Origin: Bog-532 sp963828445
Lineage (GTDB): Bacteria > Actinomycetota > Actinomycetes > Streptosporangiales > Streptosporangiaceae
DNA: 64,000 nucleotides
Assembly (NCBI GenBank): GCA_963828445.1
Contig: CAWHFP010000023.1
Location: 62,001 to 126,000 of the forward strand
Direction of reading: 5' to 3'
The notes under the pieces are model-generated. The model had not been told where the DNA came from and did not search any database. It was given only the letters and a program-made list of their open reading frames with translations. The stretch's first letter is position 1. Each line of letters starts with the position of its first letter. Both the position numbers and the translations under genes were made by a program. Of the stretch, positions 17,175 to 25,329 are shown one piece after another.

Positions 17175-18308
17175 ATGCCCGCCGACGTGCTGACCAACCG
17201 GGCCGTCAACCGCGCCCTGCTGGCCCGGCAGCACCTGCTGGCGCGCGCGCCGGGCTCGGCCCTGGACCTGGTCCGGCAGTTGTGTGGCCTCCAGGCCCAG
17301 GCCCCGTTCCCGCCCTACTACGGGCTGCTGGCCCGGCTGGACGGCTTCCGGCCCGAGGACCTGGCCGAGCTGCTGGAGAGCCGGAAGGTGGTCCGGATCG
17401 CGCTGATGCGGAGCACCATCCACCTGGTCACCGCCGACGACGCGCTGGCCTGGCGGCCGCTCATCCAGCCGGTGCTGGACCAGGGCCTGGCCAGCAACTG
17501 GGGCAAGGGCCTGGTCGGCCTGGACCTGGACCGGGTCGCCGCCCGGGGCCGGGAGCTGACCACCGAACAACCGCTGACCTTCGCCGACCTCGGCGCCGCG
17601 CTGACCCGGACCTTCCCGGACCACCCGGGCGACGCGCTGGCCATGGCGGTGCGGTGCCGGGTCCCGCTGGTGCAGGTGCCGCCGCGGGCGGTGTGGGGCA
17701 AGAGCGGCCTGGCCCGGCACACCCCGGCCGACGTCTGGCTGGACCGCCCGGAGCCGGACCGCCCGCAGCCGGAGCCCGTCAACCGGTCCCAGGCCCTGAC
17801 GGCCATGATCGAGCGCTACCTGGCCGCGTTCGGGCCGGCCACCGTCCAGGATGTGCAGACCTGGTCGGGCCTGACCCGGCTCCGGGAGATCGTGGAACCA
17901 ATGCGGGACCGGCTCCGGGTCTTCGCCGACGAACGCGGGCGGGAGCTGTTCGACCTGCCCGACGGCCCGCGGCCGGGTCCGGACGTGCCCGCGCCGGCCC
18001 GGCTGGCGGCCGAGTACGACAACCTGATCCTGTCCCACGACGACCGGACCCGGGTCATGGCCTCCGGCGACCGCCGGCGGTTGTTCAAGCAGCTGAACAG
18101 CTTCCCGGGCAGCGTGCTGCTGGACGGGTTCGTGGCCGGCGCCTGGCGGGTGAAGCGGGCCAAGGGCACCGCCACCGTGACCATCGAGCTGTTCCGGACG
18201 CGGGTCCCGGCCCGGGACCGGGACGCGCTGGAGGCCGAGGCCGCGCGGGTGCTGGCGGTGACCGCGCCCGCGGCCACCCCCGACATCCGCTTCGTTACGG
18301 CTGGCTGA
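17175..18308 (+). CDS. AlkZ-like winged-helix DNA glycosylase (HTH_42 family)
   Basis: A 377-residue member of the HTH_42 (YcaQ/AlkZ) superfamily, monofunctional glycosylases that remove bulky or crosslinked alkylated bases. Three winged helices are predicted. The catalytic Q-x-Q motif is seen at Gln40-Ala-Gln42 in CGLQAQAP, followed by ALMRSTIHLV, as in AlkZ itself, whereas YcaQ has Q-x-D. Some members protect producers of DNA-crosslinking antibiotics, and others are general resistance factors. No biosynthetic cluster is seen here, so a general repair role is more likely. GGAGGAG precedes the ATG. It converges with encapsulin, overlapping by 14 bases. Confidence 0.85.
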   Translation: MPADVLTNRAVNRALLARQHLLARAPGSALDLVRQLCGLQAQAPFPPYYGLLARLDGFRPEDLAELLESRKVVRIALMRSTIHLVTADDALAWRPLIQPVLDQGLASNWGKGLVGLDLDRVAARGRELTTEQPLTFADLGAALTRTFPDHPGDALAMAVRCRVPLVQVPPRAVWGKSGLARHTPADVWLDRPEPDRPQPEPVNRSQALTAMIERYLAAFGPATVQDVQTWSGLTRLREIVEPMRDRLRVFADERGRELFDLPDGPRPGPDVPAPARLAAEYDNLILSHDDRTRVMASGDRRRLFKQLNSFPGSVLLDGFVAGAWRVKRAKGTATVTIELFRTRVPARDRDALEAEAARVLAVTAPAATPDIRFVTAG

Positions 18309-19161
18309 TCAGGCCTGACCCCCGCCGCCCCCGCCGCGCCCCGCCGCCCGCGAGCGCCCCGGCCACCGCGTTGACGGCCACGATCGCCTCGGTCGTGTAG
18401 GTCACGAAGGTCAGCGCCTCCTGGAAGTACAGCTGGACCGTTTCCGCGTCGTGGGACAGGTAGCCGATGGACAGGTCCTGGCCCAGGCTGAGGGTGTAGT
18501 CGCCGCCCCGGGTGGACAGCAGGAACGCCCCGTCGATGGCGGGCGCCCACAGGATCTCCCCGTCGAAGACGCGCTCGATCTGGCGCCGGATCGGGTAGCC
18601 GTGCTCGGTGGTCACGCTGATCGCGTCGTAGGCCGGGGTGCTCAGGGCCAGCGCGTACGGGCCGTTGACCCCGGCCAGCCGCAGCTGGGTCAGCGCGTCC
18701 ACGATCACGTCCGGGTACTCGGTCGGGTCGCTGGGCAGGCCGAGCGCGGTGTTGGAGCTGGCGTCGCGCAGCCCGGTGATGCCGGCCGCCTGGTAGCCCT
18801 CGAAGATGGCCCGGTCCTCGGCGAACCCGATCTGCTTGGCCGCGTCCTTGAGCGGCTGCCAGTCGGCGTCCTGCGCGCCGCGTTCCACCGAGTCGATCTC
18901 GTACCGGCTGAGCGTGAACGGCACCCGCAGCCGGACCAGCGGCTGCGACTCGCGCAGGTGCGCGATCACGCCGTCGGCCGGGGCGGCCACGTCGCCCAGG
19001 CGGCCGGTGTTGACCGCGGCCAGCGTGGGGCCGCCGGGGCCGTCCACGTCGACGATGCGCCGCCCGGCCACGTAGGTGCCGAAGGTCCGCCGGGCTTCCT
19101 CTTCGAGGTCGGCCCAGGCCGCATCCGAGATGGGGGCGAGCTCACGATAGAGGTTGTTCAT
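18295..19161 (-). CDS. Family 1 encapsulin shell protein
   Basis: A 288-residue HK97-fold shell protein. The N-terminus NNLYRELAPISDAAWADLEEEARRTF is the conserved N-arm that forms the cargo-peptide site. Later landmarks are GRRIVDVDGPGG, a typical E-loop region, and the C-terminal LYFQEALTFVTYTTEAIV. A Gly/Arg-rich tail of about 25 residues (AGGGARRGRRGSGLISQP) extends past the usual end and would face outside. The start overlaps the DyP stop as ATGA, so cargo and shell are translationally coupled. It should assemble a 24-nm-class compartment enclosing the peroxidase. Confidence 0.95.
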   Translation of the reverse strand: MNNLYRELAPISDAAWADLEEEARRTFGTYVAGRRIVDVDGPGGPTLAAVNTGRLGDVAAPADGVIAHLRESQPLVRLRVPFTLSRYEIDSVERGAQDADWQPLKDAAKQIGFAEDRAIFEGYQAAGITGLRDASSNTALGLPSDPTEYPDVIVDALTQLRLAGVNGPYALALSTPAYDAISVTTEHGYPIRRQIERVFDGEILWAPAIDGAFLLSTRGGDYTLSLGQDLSIGYLSHDAETVQLYFQEALTFVTYTTEAIVAVNAVAGALAGGGARRGRRGSGLISQP

Positions 19162-20249
19162 GGCGACGTGCTCCTTCTGAGGCTGCCGATTCCGAGGGAA
19201 CCGCTGGACTCTGACGTAGTGGCGGCCTCGCCCGACCCAATCGCCCCATCAGTCCCAGACACCCCCGACGCCCCACCAGCCGCAGACGCCCCAGCGGTCC
19301 CAGGCGCGTCGGGTGGATCGTCGAGGAAGTCGGCCGACGGGGCGAAGAACAGGGTCCCGGTCTCGGCGGTGGAGAAGTCCAGGATCCGGTCGGTGTTGCC
19401 GGGCGGGTCGCCGATGAACATGTTCTCCAGCATCTGCTCGGTCACGCTGGGCGTGGCCGCGTAGCCGATGTAATAGGTGCCGAATTCCTGGCGGCCGATC
19501 GAGCCGAACGGCATGTTGGCCCGCAGGATCTGGCGTTCGTTACCGTCGGCGTCTTCGATCGTGTTCAGCGCCACGTGCGAGTTGGGCGCCTTCTCGTCGT
19601 CGGGGATCTCGATGTCGCTCAGCTTGTGCCGCCCGATGGCCTGTTCCTGCTCTTCGGTGCTGAGACTGTTCCAGCTGTCCAGGTCGTGGGTGTACTTCTG
19701 CACGATGACGTAGCTGCCGCCGGCGAAGTCCGGGTCGGCCCCGGCCACCAGCGCGGCCTCCTCGCCGGCCCGGCCGCCGGGGCTCTCGGTCCCGTCCACG
19801 AACCCCATCAGATCGCGTTCGTCGAAGTAGCGGAAGCCGTGCACCTCGTCGACCACGGTGGCCACCGCGCCCAGCCGGTTCATGACCTGGCTGGCGAACT
19901 CGAAGCACAGGTCCATCTGGTTGGCCCGCAGGTGGAACAGCAGATCGCCCGGGGTGGCCGGGGCGACGTGGCGGGCGCCCCGCAGCTCGCGGAACGGGTG
20001 CAGCTCGGCCGGCCGCGGCCCGCCGAACAACCGGTCCCAGGCATCCGAGCCGATGCCGACCACGGCGGCCAGCTCGCCCTCGGGCAGCCGGAACCCGACC
20101 GCCCGCTCGATCCCGGACACGTCGGCCAGGAAGTCCCGCACGGTGTCCTCGCCGCCCGGGTCGATGGTCAGCACGAGGAAGATCGCGGCCGTCCGCAGCG
20201 GGGTGACGATCGGCTGCGGTTCCGGCGACGGCGGCGGCGGTGCTGTCAC
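19158..20249 (-). CDS. Dye-decolorizing peroxidase with encapsulin-targeting peptide
   Basis: A 363-residue heme peroxidase. The distal motif GFVDGTE is at 149-155 (Asp152), the proximal His is in NSHVALNT at 225, and a distal Arg is in QILRANMPFG. The fold ends near residue 315. A 30-residue Ala/Gly/Asp linker then leads to GSLGIGSLRRSTSP, the cargo-loading peptide that docks to the encapsulin N-arm. Its GTG start overlaps the SGNH hydrolase stop as GTGA. It consumes H2O2; the natural reductant is unknown. Confidence 0.96.
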   Translation of the reverse strand: MTAPPPPSPEPQPIVTPLRTAAIFLVLTIDPGGEDTVRDFLADVSGIERAVGFRLPEGELAAVVGIGSDAWDRLFGGPRPAELHPFRELRGARHVAPATPGDLLFHLRANQMDLCFEFASQVMNRLGAVATVVDEVHGFRYFDERDLMGFVDGTESPGGRAGEEAALVAGADPDFAGGSYVIVQKYTHDLDSWNSLSTEEQEQAIGRHKLSDIEIPDDEKAPNSHVALNTIEDADGNERQILRANMPFGSIGRQEFGTYYIGYAATPSVTEQMLENMFIGDPPGNTDRILDFSTAETGTLFFAPSADFLDDPPDAPGTAGASAAGGASGVSGTDGAIGSGEAATTSESSGSLGIGSLRRSTSP

Positions 20250-21685
20250 GGAGCCAAGCTTGCCACAGACGCTCCTGGGGACGGCGAGCCGGAGGGGGCC
20301 CCCTGGTCGGCCTGCAACGCCTGCTCGTCGGCCAGGGCGATGGCCAGCTCCCCGGCCGCGGTCGGGTGGAACGGCGCCGGATCCTGCACGCTCTGCACGT
20401 AGGAGTCCGGATCACACAGCGCGTGCCCGGTGAAGTCCGGCCGGACCGTGATCTCCGACGTCGCGCTGGCCCCGTCCGACAGCACCTGGTTCAGGGCGTC
20501 CAGCAGCTTGCTGAGCGCCTTCTCCTTGGCCGCGTTCAGCCCCTCGGAATTCAGGCAGTTCTGGCTGGGGTCGAACGGGTTGTAGTACAGGTTGATCAGC
20601 ACCTGGGGGTGCGACGGCAGCGTGGCCAGCTGCTCCAGCAGCTGGTAGTACTGCGAGGCGAACAGGTTCAGGTGCTGCTGGAAGTAGGCGGTGGAGGCGC
20701 CGTCGGCACAGGACCTGGCGGCCGCGCACAGGCCGACCAGACCGGACCAGCCCACGTCGTTGGCGCCGATGCTGACGATGACCAGCCTGGTGTTGATGGC
20801 CTGCCGGGCCGCGGCCAGCTGGGGCGGGATGGTCTGCCGGTGGGCCTGCTGCGGACCCAGGATCCCGTCCTGGATGGTGGCGCCGCTGCAGGCCAGGTTG
20901 AGCACGTTCCAGTTGTTGACCGCGGCCAGGTCGGCGGCGTACGCGTCGGAGCTGCGGCGGCAGGCGTGGTCCTGCGGGCTGGCCTGGGCCACCAGCGGGT
21001 TGCCGAGTCCGGCCGCGGTCGAATCGCCCAGCACCACGGCCTGGACCCTGCTGCGGGCCGGCCCGGTCAGCCCGGCCACGGTGGGCAGCGGCGCCTGCCC
21101 GACCAGCCCGGTCAGCGAGCCGACCTGCTCCAGCCGGGACGGGGCGGTGTAGGCGGTGACCATGATCCCGCCCAGGTCGGCCGCTTCGGCCAGCACCAGT
21201 CCCAGGCCCAGCAGGGCCAGGGTCTTGCGCCACGGGAACCGGGCCCACCCGCACAGCGCCCCGGCCAGCAGCAGCGCGCAGGCGCCGGTGATGGCGATCT
21301 CCCACCCGAAGTACCGGGTCCAGGCGGTGGCCAGCGCGTCACCGATGGCGACCCGGACCGGGACCGCCCCGTGCGCGGGGTTGAACATCGAGGCCAGCTG
21401 GCGGTCCAGAGTGATGTGGGACAACGTGAGGCGGGGCCGTACCGGTCCCGCGAAGTTCAGGACCGTCGGCAGCTTCTGGCCGAACAGGTCCACCTCGCCC
21501 GGCCCGGACAGGCTGAGCGTGGGCGCGGCCGCCCCGACGCCGATCTGCTCCCCGGCCACCGTGGTCTCCTGCAGCGGGGTGACCACCAACGCCAGCGCGA
21601 TCGAGGCCGCCGCCACCAGCACGCCGACGCCCACGTAGGACAGCATCCGTCGCGTACGGCGGGTGATACGTCCAGGAAGTCGCAC
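20246..21685 (-). CDS. Membrane-anchored SGNH/GDSL hydrolase
   Basis: About 479 residues from the GTG at 21685 (an in-frame ATG at 21757 would overlap the upstream gene). One N-terminal helix, an extracytoplasmic segment of about 90 residues and two more helices (about 128-146 and 154-176) anchor a C-terminal SGNH domain facing outside. Its motifs are VVLGDSTAAG (nucleophile near Ser222), VSIGANDVGW and DPAPFHPTAAGE with the Asp/His pair. The family includes esterases and lipases acting on envelope lipids or acylated sugars. It overlaps DyP by four bases, which places it in the encapsulin operon. Confidence 0.85.
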   Translation of the reverse strand: MRLPGRITRRTRRMLSYVGVGVLVAAASIALALVVTPLQETTVAGEQIGVGAAAPTLSLSGPGEVDLFGQKLPTVLNFAGPVRPRLTLSHITLDRQLASMFNPAHGAVPVRVAIGDALATAWTRYFGWEIAITGACALLLAGALCGWARFPWRKTLALLGLGLVLAEAADLGGIMVTAYTAPSRLEQVGSLTGLVGQAPLPTVAGLTGPARSRVQAVVLGDSTAAGLGNPLVAQASPQDHACRRSSDAYAADLAAVNNWNVLNLACSGATIQDGILGPQQAHRQTIPPQLAAARQAINTRLVIVSIGANDVGWSGLVGLCAAARSCADGASTAYFQQHLNLFASQYYQLLEQLATLPSHPQVLINLYYNPFDPSQNCLNSEGLNAAKEKALSKLLDALNQVLSDGASATSEITVRPDFTGHALCDPDSYVQSVQDPAPFHPTAAGELAIALADEQALQADQGAPSGSPSPGASVASLAP

Positions 21686-21717
21686 TAGTCCCAGAGTACG
21701 GATGTTCCGCGCTATGG

Positions 21718-22617
21718 CTAGCCCGCGCGGTAGCCGGCCATCAGCTGCTCGGCGCACTCGGCCATCTCGGCCGGGCTGCCCACCGCGAACTGCGGGTCGG
21801 CGAACACCCCGTCATAACCCAGCTCCCGGGCTTCGCGCACCAGGCCCAGGGCGCCGGCCACCATGTCCGGCCCGGGGGTCAGGTTGATCCGCAGTTCGCG
21901 CCGCAGGGTGCCGGGGTCCCGCCCGGCCGCCGCGGCGGCCCGGACCACGGTCTGCCAGGGCTTGTCCAGCATGGCCAGCTCGCGGCCGGGGGCGATCGAC
22001 GGCAGCCAGCCGCTGCCCCGGCGGCCCACCCGTTCCAGGGCCCCCTGGCTGTAACCGCCCAGCAGGACCGGCGGCCCGCCCGGCTGCACCGGCCGCAGGC
22101 CCAGCGTGGACGGCGGAATGTCCCACAGCTTGCCTTGATGCTGCACGGGATTGGTGGTCCACATGGCCCGCAGCACGTCCAGGGTCTCGTCCAGCCGGGC
22201 GCCGCGCCCGGACCAGGGGATGCCGAGGGCCTCGTATTCGGTTTCCATCCAGCCGAGCCCGAACCCGGCGTCGACCCGTCCCTGGCTGAGCTGGTCCAGC
22301 GTGGTCAGCGTGCGCCCCAGCAGCAGCGGGTGGTACCAGGTGGCGTTCAGCGTGCTGGAACCCAGCCGGACGGTACGGGTCACGGTCGCCGCTGAGGTCA
22401 GCACGGCCAGCGGATCCATGAAATTATCGAAGGCTGGTGGGAGAGGCTTTTCGGCCGTATACCCGGGGTACGGCCGGCTGGGCTGCAACGGGGCCAGCAC
22501 CCGGTCGCCCACCCACAGAGATTGGTAGCCGAGTTCCTCGGCGTCCCGGGCGAAGTCCGCGATCAGGCCGGGCGCGACCACCGGACCGAACTGGGGCAGC
22601 GTTATTCCAAAGCGCAC
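21718..22617 (-). CDS. LLM class F420-dependent oxidoreductase
   Basis: A 299-residue TIM-barrel protein of the luciferase-like family. MRFGITLPQFGPVVAPGLIA opens the fold, then WVGDRVLAPLQP, TLNATWYHPLLLGRTLTTLDQLSQGRVDAGFGLGW and PVLLGGYSQGALERVGRRGSGW. These are typical of F420-type actinobacterial members, but cofactor and substrate are not certain. It ends 33 bases before the SGNH gene and is probably cotranscribed with it. Codons around FDNFMDP carry a CCTTCGATAATTTC word, matching 14 bases of the copy in the alpha-galactosidase gene. Confidence 0.88.
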   Translation of the reverse strand: MRFGITLPQFGPVVAPGLIADFARDAEELGYQSLWVGDRVLAPLQPSRPYPGYTAEKPLPPAFDNFMDPLAVLTSAATVTRTVRLGSSTLNATWYHPLLLGRTLTTLDQLSQGRVDAGFGLGWMETEYEALGIPWSGRGARLDETLDVLRAMWTTNPVQHQGKLWDIPPSTLGLRPVQPGGPPVLLGGYSQGALERVGRRGSGWLPSIAPGRELAMLDKPWQTVVRAAAAAGRDPGTLRRELRINLTPGPDMVAGALGLVREARELGYDGVFADPQFAVGSPAEMAECAEQLMAGYRAG

Positions 22618-22641
22618 GGGGCCCCATTGTGTCAGTGCCGC

Positions 22642-23425
22642 TTATCTGGCGAGCGCGCGCATCCGGGCGGCGGTGGTGGCGTCGGCCGGGTAGAACGACT
22701 CAATGGCCAGCTCGGCCACGGTGACGTCGAGCGGGCTGCCGAAAACGGTGGTCGTGCTGAGGAACGAGAGCTCCTGCCCGTCCATCCGGAGGCGCATGGG
22801 CAGCACCACGTCGGCGGCGCTGCCCGTCCCGCTCGGGCTCGTCCCGCCCGCCGCCGCCGGGGTAGCCACACAGTTCCTCGTACAGCTCCTGCAGGAACGG
22901 GTCACCGCTCCGGTCGGCCTGCCGCCGCAGCCGGAACAGCACGTGCCGCCGCCACTGGGCCAGATTGACGATGCCGGGGGCCATCCCGTCCGGGTGCAGG
23001 CTCACCCGCAGCACGTTGATGGGCGGTTCCAGGAGGGCGGGGGCCGACCCCTCAACCATCCTGAACACCGCGTCGTTGGCGTCGATCAGTTCCCAGTGCC
23101 CATCCACGGCCAGCGCCGGATTGGGCATGTGCGCCGTGATCACCTGCCGCATGGCCTCGGTCACCGCGCTCAACGGCGGCGCGTCCAGCCCATGCTCGGG
23201 GTAGGTCGGGGCAAACCCGCCCGCCAGCAGCAAGGCGTTCCGTTCCCTCAGCGGCACGTCCAGTTCCTCGCTCAGCCGAAGGATCAGCCCGCTGCTCGGC
23301 TTCGACCGCCCCGTCTCCACAAAGCTCAAATGCCGCGCCGAAATCCCGGCCTGCAGCGAAAGATCCAGCTGACTGACCCTGCGCCGCTCCCGCCACGTCC
23401 GAAGCTGCTCCCCAACCATCGCCAT
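22642..23425 (-). CDS. XRE regulator with MmyB-type ligand domain (one frameshift)
   Basis: An N-terminal helix-turn-helix (LRTWRERRRVSQLDLSLQAG, then ISARHLSFVETGRSKPSSGL) precedes a MmyB/MltR-like PAS ligand domain (HMPNPALAVDGHWELIDAND; NVLRVSLHPDGMAPGIVNLA). A run of four C on the coding strand (22859-22862) has one base too many; the next frame continues PAAAGGTSPSGTGSAADVVL through SFLSTTTVFGSPLDVTVAEL to the TGA at 22642, the normal family ending. Corrected length is about 260. Starts at 23425 or 23419 are both possible. Its own operator lies just upstream (23463-23477), and the same palindrome precedes the MFS exporter 1.9 kb away. Confidence 0.85.
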
Positions 23426-23462
23426 ACCTGGCGACCCTAAGCGCCCCAGGTACACCCGGCCA

Positions 23463-23477
23463 TTACCTCCCAGGTAA
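23463..23477. promoter_or_regulatory. Palindromic operator of the MmyB-type regulator
   Basis: TTACCTCCCAGGTAA: 6-base arms, 3-base centre, 38 bases before the regulator start. Half sites AGGTA (23448-23452) and ATACCT (23424-23429) sit between it and the start. The matching site TTACCTGACAGGTAA is at 25280-25294. Confidence 0.75.
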
Positions 23478-24083
23478 AGCGAGAGCTCCAAGCTCCCGGC
23501 TACCTCGGCTTCCTTGGCGGCCGATCCCGCCCCTCGTCACCCCCAGTTGCCTCCGCCGTCCCTGGCTTCGGCGGGCGAACAGAGCCTCCCCAAGGGTGCG
23601 GAAACGCCTTCCCAGCCCCTGGCTCCAATCCCGCCGTCACATCAGCCACTCGCGCCGCACAGAAAGTGTGCGCCCCGCTTCCGGGAACGCTTTTGTGCAG
23701 CAGTGCGTCAAGCGTTCCCAAACGCCAAGGTGCCGGTTTCGGCGCAGCATTTACCCAAAACGGCCTCAGCCTCCCGTGATCCGATCCCCAGTCGCCACAC
23801 CAGGCTCAGTTGCCCCACGGTTCACGACTCAGACGGGGTGGGTGCGAAAGGCTGCCCAGCCCTGGCTCCGGCCCCACCCGCAACACTGGCCTCGCATGTC
23901 CCCTTGCCGCTCCCGGGCGAACGCCCATCCAGTCACACTGGTGCCCAATGGCATCAATTTGTTGGTCAAGCACTCCGGAAGGCCCCAGGAGGCCAAAGAA
24001 ATCCAACCAATGCGCAGCAAAGGGCGTCTTAATCCTCGGGTGGCCGGTGATGGGATGCGGCCATGAACTAACGGGGAGTTGAG
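23478..24083. other. 600-base region without a recognisable gene
   Basis: Open frames here have no family-like sequence and poor codon periodicity. GC content is clearly lower than in neighbouring genes. It contains one strong inverted repeat, GGGAACGCTT at 23683-23692 and AAGCGTTCCC at 23710-23719, with a 17-base loop. It ends with the ribosome site GGGGAG before the lipoprotein start. Confidence 0.6.
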
Positions 24084-25262
24084 ATGGGTACTCGGGTAGA
24101 CCGGGGGAGAAAGTGGCTACGGTTCACGGCGCTGCCGGCGCTGGCGGTTCTCACCGCGGCGGGCTGCGCTTCGACGGGCGTTTCCACCGTGGGGCCGGCG
24201 GCCAAGAGCAGCAGCCAGGGAACGAGCACGCAGGTCGCGCAGTCGGGTGGGCCACTGGCGTCGGCCGGTACGGGCTGGACGCTGGCCGAGTACTCGGCCG
24301 CGACCTCGTTTGACAGCACGCACGCCAAGGCCGGTGCGACCACGTTGTACCTGGTCAGCCCCTCGGGCGCCAAGACTGTGATGTATCACTGGGCCGCCGC
24401 CAAGGATGCCGCCTGGCGGCTCGTCGACTGGTCGGGAGACAAGTCGCGAGCGCTGTTTGTGGGCTCACAGACCAACATGGTTGGCCAGCTGGTGCTGGCC
24501 ACCGGCAACTTCACCAGCTTCAGGCTGCCCACCGGCACGCAGGCGATCAGCTACTCCCGGCCCGATGGCACCGCCATCCTGGCCTCCCAGCAAACCAGCG
24601 GCGGCGACAAGATCCTCCGTTACGACCTGACCGGGAAGCTCGAGAAGACCTTGGCCTCCGGCCCGCAGAACGCGGCCAACGTGGCCATCTACTCGCCCGA
24701 TGGCACCGCCCTGGCGGTCAACGGTGCCAAGGGCGTGGAGGAGGTCACGAACTCCACCGGGGCCGTGCGGTCCCTGCCGGGCCCGAGCGGAGCGACCTGC
24801 CAGCCGGTCCGGTGGTGGAACGCCAGCACGATCCTGGCCAGCTGCCTGGTCACAGATTCCCCCGCGCCCCGGCTGTGGCTCGTGCCGGTGAGCGGCACCC
24901 GGCCCACCGCGCTGACCCAGCAGCGGACCGGGAAGGGCCCGGACTTGGGTGACATCAACGCCTACCAGCTGCCCAGCGGCCTCTACCTGCAGGCCTTGAG
25001 CGGGTGCGGGGTCATGTACGTCGCCAAGCAAGCCAGCGACGGATCGGCCGTCACGGTCAACGTCCCGCAGACCACCGGCAACGACAACCAGATCGTCACC
25101 GCCAGCGGCGACAAGCTGCTGGTGCGGGCCCAGACCAGCTGCGCGGAGAGCACCTCCCTGCTCTGGTTCACTCCCACCACCAACGCGGTGCAGATGCTGA
25201 TCCGCGCCCCGTCCGGGATCGAAGGCGTGATCGCCGCCGTCCCCTACCAGAAAGCCAGCTGA
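24084..25262 (+). CDS. Secreted lipoprotein with beta-propeller-like repeats
   Basis: A 392-residue lipoprotein. The signal peptide ends at the lipobox TAAGC (Cys28), followed by a Ser/Thr/Gly linker. The body has repeated blade-like segments with Ser-Pro-Asp/Gly turns (YSRPDGTAIL, YSPDGTALAV) and closing Trp/Leu strands, like TolB/WD40 propellers. Two Cys pairs could form disulphides outside the cell. GGGGAG lies five bases before the ATG. No enzyme motif is visible, and a binding or sensing role is only a guess. The MFS gene begins 67 bases downstream behind its own operator. Confidence 0.75.
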   Translation: MGTRVDRGRKWLRFTALPALAVLTAAGCASTGVSTVGPAAKSSSQGTSTQVAQSGGPLASAGTGWTLAEYSAATSFDSTHAKAGATTLYLVSPSGAKTVMYHWAAAKDAAWRLVDWSGDKSRALFVGSQTNMVGQLVLATGNFTSFRLPTGTQAISYSRPDGTAILASQQTSGGDKILRYDLTGKLEKTLASGPQNAANVAIYSPDGTALAVNGAKGVEEVTNSTGAVRSLPGPSGATCQPVRWWNASTILASCLVTDSPAPRLWLVPVSGTRPTALTQQRTGKGPDLGDINAYQLPSGLYLQALSGCGVMYVAKQASDGSAVTVNVPQTTGNDNQIVTASGDKLLVRAQTSCAESTSLLWFTPTTNAVQMLIRAPSGIEGVIAAVPYQKAS

Positions 25263-25279
25263 CCACGTAGGGCCCGCCC

Positions 25280-25294
25280 TTACCTGACAGGTAA
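25280..25294. promoter_or_regulatory. Second copy of the MmyB-type operator, before the MFS gene
   Basis: TTACCTGACAGGTAA: the same 6-base arms as at 23463-23477 with a different centre, 35 bases before the MFS start. It predicts direct control of the exporter by the regulator encoded at 22642-23425. Confidence 0.75.
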
Positions 25295-25329
25295 TCGCCC
25301 AAACCGGCCCGGTCGCCGACGCTGGCGGC

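Noticed and set aside
23514..24032. A 172-codon plus-strand frame in the gene-free stretch
   Set aside because: No ribosome site, no recognisable family, Pro/Ser/Ala-rich shadow-like composition, and lower GC without third-position bias.
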